From: Porphyrobacter sp. AAP82
GTDB taxonomy: Bacteria > Pseudomonadota > Alphaproteobacteria > Sphingomonadales > Sphingomonadaceae
NCBI RefSeq assembly: GCF_000331285.1
Contig: NZ_ANFX01000016.1
Span: 52,844 to 116,843, forward strand
DNA length: 64,000 nt
Reading direction: 5' to 3'
The notes under the pieces were generated by a model that saw only the letters and a program-made list of their open reading frames with translations, was not told the DNA's origin and ran no database searches. A program made the translations under genes and the position numbers. This document shows, piece by piece, positions 59,555-64,000 of this stretch (positions are counted from its first letter, which is position 1; every line of letters begins with the position of its first letter).

Positions 59555-60364
59555 TCATGGCGCTTCTCCGTGGAGATGCGTCGCATGGGCGCTGCGCCCG
59601 CGCGGGCCGTTGAAATATTCCTCGATCCACGGGTGGCCGGTGGCGACCAGTTCGGGGATGGTGCCGACCGCGATGACCTTTTTGTCGGCGAGCACCGCGA
59701 CGCGGTCGCAGATCTCGTAAAGCGTATCGAGATCATGGGTTATGAGAAACACCGTGAGGCCGAGGGTTTCCTTCAATTCGCGCGTCAGCCGGTCGAACTT
59801 GGCCGCGCCGATCGGATCGAGGCCGGCGGTCGGCTCGTCGAGGAACAGCAGTTCGGGATCAAGCGCGAGCGCGCGGGCGAGGCCGGCGCGCTTCTTCATG
59901 CCGCCCGAAAGCTCGGACGGGAATTTCTTGACCGCATCTTCGGGAAGGCCGGTCAGCATCACCTTGTAGCGCGCGATTTCGGCGCGGAAGGCGGGGTCGA
60001 GATCGGGGTAGTATTTCTTGAGCGGCACCTCGACATTCTCGCCCACCGTCAGGGTCGAGAACAGCGCGCCGCCCTGGAACAGGATGCCCCAGCGCCGCCG
60101 CACGCCGATGCCCTGGTCGAGATCGAGTTCGGTGATGGTCCTGCCCAGCACGTCGATCCGCCCGGCGGTGGGCTGCTGCAAGCCGATGATCGAGCGCATC
60201 AGCACCGACTTGCCGGTGCCCGACCCGCCGACCACGCCGAGGATCTCGCCGCGCCGCACGGTAAGGTCGAGCCCGTCGTGGACGGCGAAATCGCCGAAGG
60301 TGTTGACGAGGCCTTCGATCTTGATGACCGGTTCGTCGTTCGATGAATGGCTGTTGACCCGCAT
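59555..60364 (-). CDS. mlaF: Lipid-transport ABC ATPase (MlaF-type)
   Basis: A 269-residue ATPase of the MlaF family. Walker A GGSGTGKS lies at 46-53, Q-loop ILFQGGALFSTLTVGENV, signature ELSGGMKKRAGLARA, Walker B LLFLDEPTAGLDP, H-loop LITHDLDTL. All motifs are intact, in contrast to the degenerate ABC protein at 40933. It powers phospholipid movement with the MlaE permease. The ATG at 60364 overlaps the permease stop (ATGA); the longer open frame upstream is not coding. Confidence 0.95.
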   Translation of the reverse strand: MRVNSHSSNDEPVIKIEGLVNTFGDFAVHDGLDLTVRRGEILGVVGGSGTGKSVLMRSIIGLQQPTAGRIDVLGRTITELDLDQGIGVRRRWGILFQGGALFSTLTVGENVEVPLKKYYPDLDPAFRAEIARYKVMLTGLPEDAVKKFPSELSGGMKKRAGLARALALDPELLFLDEPTAGLDPIGAAKFDRLTRELKETLGLTVFLITHDLDTLYEICDRVAVLADKKVIAVGTIPELVATGHPWIEEYFNGPRGRSAHATHLHGEAP

Positions 60365-61476
60365 CACCCCCACCCGATCTCGGTGAAGAACACCGCGAAG
60401 AAGGCGTCGAGGACGATCACCGCGAAGATCGCCGAGACCACCGCCATCGTGGTGCGCCGGCCGACCTCCTCGGAATTCCCGTGGACCTGCATGCCGTGAT
60501 AGCATCCGGCGAGCGCGACGATCAGGCCGAAGACCGGGGCCTTGATCAGCCCGACCCACAGGTCGTGCGTGGGCACCACTTCCTGGATGCGCAAGAGGAA
60601 GGTGAAGAACGGGATGCCGAGCGCGAACTGGCCCACCACCGCCCCGCCGATGATCGCGAGCAGCGCGGCGAAGAAGCCCAGGAGGATCATCATGAAGGTG
60701 GCCGCCAGGATGCGCGGGATCACCAGCACCTCGATGGGCGAGATGCCGATGGTGCGCATCGCGTCGATCTCCTCGGTGAGCTTCATGGTGCCAAGCTGCG
60801 CGGCAAAGGCGCTCCCCGAGCGGCCGGCGACCATGATCGCGGTCATCAGCACGCCCAGTTCGCGCAAGGTGATGCGGCCGACGAGGTTGACGGTCAGCGC
60901 CTCGGCGCCGAACTGCTGGAGCTGGACCGAGCCCTGCTGGGCGATGACGATGCCGATGAGGAAGCTCATCAGGCCGATGATGGGGAGCGCGGTGACGCCG
61001 ACCAGCTCCATCTGGTGGACCAGCGCCTTGAAGGGGAAGCGCGCAGGGTGGCGCATGAGGCTGGCCGCGCCGAGCAGGATCTGGCCGAAGAAGCCGACCA
61101 CCCCGTAGATGCCGCGGCGCGCGCCGAACACCTTCTCGCCCACGGCAAGCGGTACGCGTTCCCAGACGGGCAGGCGGTGCGGATGGGTGTCGCCGCTCGC
61201 CTCGATATCGTGCATCGCGGCGAGCAGCCGCTGCGCTTCGGGGCTGGCGCCGGTGATGTCGCTTTGGTGCTCGCGGGCGAAGCGGCACACGACCCATGCG
61301 CCGACCGTGTCGATCTCCTCGACGCCGGCAAGGTCGACCGCGCGGATCGGCCCCGCGATGCCGCGCAGCGCGCGTTCGAGCGGGGCGATGGCGGCGAGCG
61401 TGAGGTGCCCCGACAGCACGAGGCGCGCGGGGCCAGCGTCTGCCTCCTCCAGCATATGTTGCGCCGCACTGTGCAT
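60364..61476 (-). CDS. mlaE: Lipid-transport ABC permease with N-terminal STAS domain (MlaE-type)
   Basis: A 370-residue protein from the ATG at 61476. Residues about 15-100 resemble a STAS domain ([21 protein letters not shown]...IDTVGAWVV), followed by the MlaE domain with about five helices ([27 protein letters not shown] ... [28 protein letters not shown]). The STAS fusion replaces a separate MlaB. ATGs at 61560 and 61455 are also possible; 61560 would leave only 38 bases to the divergent valS start, so 61476 is preferred. It is the first gene of the minus-strand operon. Confidence 0.9.
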   Translation of the reverse strand: MHSAAQHMLEEADAGPARLVLSGHLTLAAIAPLERALRGIAGPIRAVDLAGVEEIDTVGAWVVCRFAREHQSDITGASPEAQRLLAAMHDIEASGDTHPHRLPVWERVPLAVGEKVFGARRGIYGVVGFFGQILLGAASLMRHPARFPFKALVHQMELVGVTALPIIGLMSFLIGIVIAQQGSVQLQQFGAEALTVNLVGRITLRELGVLMTAIMVAGRSGSAFAAQLGTMKLTEEIDAMRTIGISPIEVLVIPRILAATFMMILLGFFAALLAIIGGAVVGQFALGIPFFTFLLRIQEVVPTHDLWVGLIKAPVFGLIVALAGCYHGMQVHGNSEEVGRRTTMAVVSAIFAVIVLDAFFAVFFTEIGWG

Positions 61477-61598
61477 CGGGGCGGGGTATGGGAGGATTTT
61501 GCCAGGCCTGCAAGGTGCTGGCAGGGGCGCGGCGCACGGTTCTTGCCGCCTTTGCATCATTGCATCGCAACATGGGTGCTGGCATGGCGCGCACCATC

Positions 61599-64000
61599 AT
61601 GAGCGAGCAACTGCCCACCACTTTCGACCCCGCTGCCATCGAGGCACGCTGGTATGCCCACTGGGAGGCGAACGGCTGCTTCCGGCCCGAGCGGCCCGAC
61701 GCCGAGCCCTACACCATCGTCAACCCCCCGCCCAATGTGACGGGCAGCCTCCACATCGGCCATGCGCTCGACAACACCTTGCAGGATGTGGTGATCCGCT
61801 ACGAGCGGCTGCGGGGCAAGGACGCGCTGTGGGTGGTCGGCACCGACCATGCCGGGATCGCGACCCAGATGGTGGTCGAGCGCCAGATGGAGGCGCGGCA
61901 GGACAAGCGCACCAACTACACGCGCGAGGCTTTCGTCGAGAAGGTGTGGGAGTGGAAGGCGACAAGCGGCGGCACCATCACCCACCAGCTGCGGCGCCTC
62001 GGCTGTTCGATGGACTGGAGCCGCGAGCAGTTCACGATGGACCCGCACTTCACCAAGGCGGTGATCAAGACCTTCGTCGACCTCTACAATGATGGCCTCA
62101 TCTACCGCGACAAGCGGTTGGTGAATTGGGACCCTAAATTGAAGACCGCGATCAGCGATCTCGAGGTCGAGACGCAGACCATCGCGGGGAGCTTCTGGCA
62201 CCTCAAATATCCGCTGGCCGATGGCGTGACCCTGCCCGATGGGCGCGATTATCTGGAGGTCGCCACCACCCGCCCCGAGACGATGCTCGCCGACATGGCG
62301 GTGGCGGTGAACCCCGCCGACCCGCGCTACCAGAGCGTCATCGGCAAGCACGTGATCCTGCCCCTGACCGGTCGCCGCATCCCGGTGATCGCCGACGAGC
62401 ACGCCGATCCCGAGCTGGGGAGCGGCTGCGTCAAGATCACCCCGGGGCACGATTTCAACGACTTCGAGGTCGGCAAGCGCGCCGGGTTTGCCGCGTCCGA
62501 GATGCTCAACATGCTCGATGCCGAGGCGAACGTGTGCCAGACCGCCGATGGCCTGGTGCCGGAGGAATTCCTCGGCCTCCACCGCTTCCGCCGCGCCAAT
62601 GAAAACGGGGCGGGCGTGGACGGCGCGCGCGAGCTGGTGGTCGCGCGGATGAAGGAGCAGGGCCTCCTCATCCCGCACATCACCAAGGACAAGGAAGGCA
62701 ATCCGGTCGAGCATGACGCCGAGCCGCGCCAGATCGCCACCCCCTTCGGCGACCGCGGCGGCGTGGTGATCGAACCGTGGCTGACCGACCAGTGGTACGT
62801 GAACGCCGCGGAACTCGCCAAGCAGCCGATCGAGGCCGTGCGCTCGGGCGATATCCAGATCGTCCCCAAGACCTGGGAGAAGACCTTCTTCAACTGGATG
62901 GAGAACATCCAGCCGTGGTGCGTCTCGCGCCAGCTGTGGTGGGGGCACCGGATTCCGGCGTGGTTTGGCTTCAAATTCGAGCGCACATCGAAAGGTGAAT
63001 GGCGCGAACTCCCCGAGAAAGCCATCTTCGTCGCCGCGTCTGAGGAAGAGTTGCGCGAGAAGGTCTGGCACGCGAGCGACCTCGACGATGTGACCGATGG
63101 AAAGCGTTGGCCGGGAACGTTCATCGAGTGCGCGAACGAGGAAGAGGCACGCCAGATCCTGTTGAAGGATAAGGAAGCCTACCCGGTTTGGCAGGACCAA
63201 GACGTCCTCGACACGTGGTTCTCTTCCGCGCTGTGGCCCTTCGCCACGCTCGGCTGGCCCGAGGAAAATTCCGTTTGCCCTGAGCCTGTCGGAAGCGAAG
63301 CTGACCCGCAGGGTCAACGGCCGCACTTCTCTTCGGAAGTGAAGGACGGGGCTTCGACAAGCTCAGCCCGAACGGGTCTTTTGCAAAAGCACTTCCCCAA
63401 CTCGCTCCTCATCTCCGGCTTCGACATCCTGTTCTTCTGGGATGCGCGGATGATGATGATGGGCTTTTACAACATGGGGCAGAAGCCGTGGGATACGCTC
63501 TATCTCCACGGCCTCGTGCGGGCAGCCGACGGCGCGAAGATGTCGAAGTCCAAGGGCAATGTCGTCGATCCGCTTGGCCTCATCGACCAGTACGGCGCGG
63601 ATGCGCTGCGGTTCTTCATGGCGGCGATGGAGAGCCAGGGCCGCGACATCAAGATGGATGAAAAGCGGGTCGAGGGTTACCGCAATTTTGCGACGAAGCT
63701 GTGGAACGCCGCCCGGTTCTGCCAATCCAATGGCATCGGTGCCTCCGACACGATCAAGGCCCCGCCCGCCCGCCTCGCCGCCAACCAGTGGATCATCGGC
63801 GAGGTGCAGGCCTGCGTCTCGGAAATCGAAAAGGCGATGGCCGACCTGCGCTTCGACGCGGCGGCCAATGCCATCTACCAGTTCACGTGGAGCAAGTTCT
63901 GCGACTGGTATCTCGAACTGGTGAAGCCGGTGCTTTCTCCCCTCCCGCTCGCGGGAGGGGTCGGGGGTGGGCCCGAGCAAGGCGATAACAGTGGCCCCGC
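61599..64000 (+). CDS. valS: Valyl-tRNA synthetase (3' partial) with in-frame repeat insertions
   Basis: A class I synthetase that charges tRNA-Val; 800 codons are visible and the frame is open at the right edge. The HIGH motif is in [16 protein letters not shown], the editing domain (about 200-360) holds [17 protein letters not shown] and the KMSKS motif is [14 protein letters not shown]. Between ATLGWPEE and [21 protein letters not shown] there are about 35 residues absent from the normal family, encoded by a palindromic repeat at 63271-63375. A second repeat is read through after YLELVKPVL (63935 onward). Both keep the frame. ATG 61599 was chosen by family similarity; 61572 and 61584 are alternatives. 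Confidence 0.93.
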   Translation, partial: MSEQLPTTFDPAAIEARWYAHWEANGCFRPERPDAEPYTIVNPPPNVTGSLHIGHALDNTLQDVVIRYERLRGKDALWVVGTDHAGIATQMVVERQMEARQDKRTNYTREAFVEKVWEWKATSGGTITHQLRRLGCSMDWSREQFTMDPHFTKAVIKTFVDLYNDGLIYRDKRLVNWDPKLKTAISDLEVETQTIAGSFWHLKYPLADGVTLPDGRDYLEVATTRPETMLADMAVAVNPADPRYQSVIGKHVILPLTGRRIPVIADEHADPELGSGCVKITPGHDFNDFEVGKRAGFAASEMLNMLDAEANVCQTADGLVPEEFLGLHRFRRANENGAGVDGARELVVARMKEQGLLIPHITKDKEGNPVEHDAEPRQIATPFGDRGGVVIEPWLTDQWYVNAAELAKQPIEAVRSGDIQIVPKTWEKTFFNWMENIQPWCVSRQLWWGHRIPAWFGFKFERTSKGEWRELPEKAIFVAASEEELREKVWHASDLDDVTDGKRWPGTFIECANEEEARQILLKDKEAYPVWQDQDVLDTWFSSALWPFATLGWPEENSVCPEPVGSEADPQGQRPHFSSEVKDGASTSSARTGLLQKHFPNSLLISGFDILFFWDARMMMMGFYNMGQKPWDTLYLHGLVRAADGAKMSKSKGNVVDPLGLIDQYGADALRFFMAAMESQGRDIKMDEKRVEGYRNFATKLWNAARFCQSNGIGASDTIKAPPARLAANQWIIGEVQACVSEIEKAMADLRFDAAANAIYQFTWSKFCDWYLELVKPVLSPLPLAGGVGGGPEQGDNSGP
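63271..63375. repeat. Palindromic element inserted in frame in valS
   Basis: A 105-base (35-codon) element. The left end CCGTTTGCCCTGAGCCTGTC continues GGAAGC and is matched by the inverted right end GCTTCGACAAGCTCAGCCCG-AACGG. Inside are two smaller hairpins, TGACCC-GCA-GGGTCA and CACTTC-TCTTCG-GAAGTG. The CTTCGACAAGCTCAGC core is a well-known interspersed repeat of sphingomonad genomes, usually intergenic. There is no stop codon in the valS frame. Confidence 0.85.
63935..63971. repeat. REP-like hairpin read through in valS
   Basis: CCCCTCCCGC (63939-63948) and GCGGGAGGGG (63951-63960) form a perfect 10-bp stem with a TC loop, followed by TCGGGGGTGGGC. The same repeat type stands between gatC and gatA at 52277. 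Here it lies inside the valS frame and encodes [14 protein letters not shown] where the family has an ordinary helical segment after LELVKPVL. Confidence 0.75.

Noticed and set aside
63121..63980. Minus-strand frames opposite the end of valS, one starting with [10 protein letters not shown] and one with [11 protein letters not shown]
   Set aside because: Their distinctive N termini are translations of the palindromic repeats. Such strings are common false genes in sphingomonad annotation. The plus strand encodes ValRS.

Overview
The window is GC-rich alphaproteobacterial chromosome. The photosynthesis gene order, the ribosomal and tRNA-modification genes and the repeat families all point to an aerobic anoxygenic phototroph of the Sphingomonadales (Erythrobacter/Porphyrobacter-like). 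This identification rests on gene content and order, not on a database search.

Bases 1-14990 hold the right-hand part of a photosynthesis gene cluster, all on the + strand and mostly with overlapping start/stop codons: bchN (5' end outside the window), bchB, bchH, bchL, bchM, lhaA, puhA, puhB, puhC, a conserved 100-residue unknown, acsF, puhE and hemA. They encode dark protochlorophyllide reductase, Mg-chelatase H, the Mg-protoporphyrin methyltransferase and oxidative cyclase, reaction-centre H subunit and assembly factors, and 5-aminolevulinate synthase. A strong hairpin terminator at about 14951-14989 closes the cluster.

Bases 15000-33860 are a maltodextrin/starch utilisation locus like the Caulobacter mal region: an MFS sugar-porter-like protein, GH97 and GH13 enzymes, an SLC45/MalY-like permease, two more GH13 enzymes, a LacI-type regulator, a large TonB-dependent receptor, two flavin-dependent tryptophan-halogenase-like proteins and a DUF6445 protein with an Fe(II)/2-oxoglutarate-type residue pattern. 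A perfect 10-bp inverted repeat centred on CG lies in the divergent promoter of the receptor and is the best operator candidate.

Bases 33880-45160 carry a lipoprotein cytochrome c, a DUF1499 membrane protein, a compact four-gene minus-strand operon (two flavoprotein oxidoreductases, one fused to a TVP38/DedA membrane domain, a concentrative nucleoside transporter, and a CDP-alcohol phosphotransferase), and a three-gene type-I-secretion-like operon whose ABC protein has lost all ATPase motifs.

Bases 45180-64000 are housekeeping and envelope genes: two secreted unknowns with an M48 protease, trmL, gatC-gatA-(small ORF)-gatB, an FKBP isomerase, rpsU, a crcB-to-ATP12 operon, an Mla-type lipid transport operon, and valS running off the right edge.

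The observations most worth following are: (i) valS appears to carry two in-frame palindromic repeat insertions; (ii) a roughly 135-nt dispersed element occurs twice (28111 and 57751), with hairpins that change sequence but keep pairing; (iii) the ABC exporter has a fully degenerate nucleotide-binding domain; (iv) the mal locus has a candidate operator and paired halogenase/oxygenase genes. No rRNA, tRNA, CRISPR array, insertion sequence or phage gene was seen.
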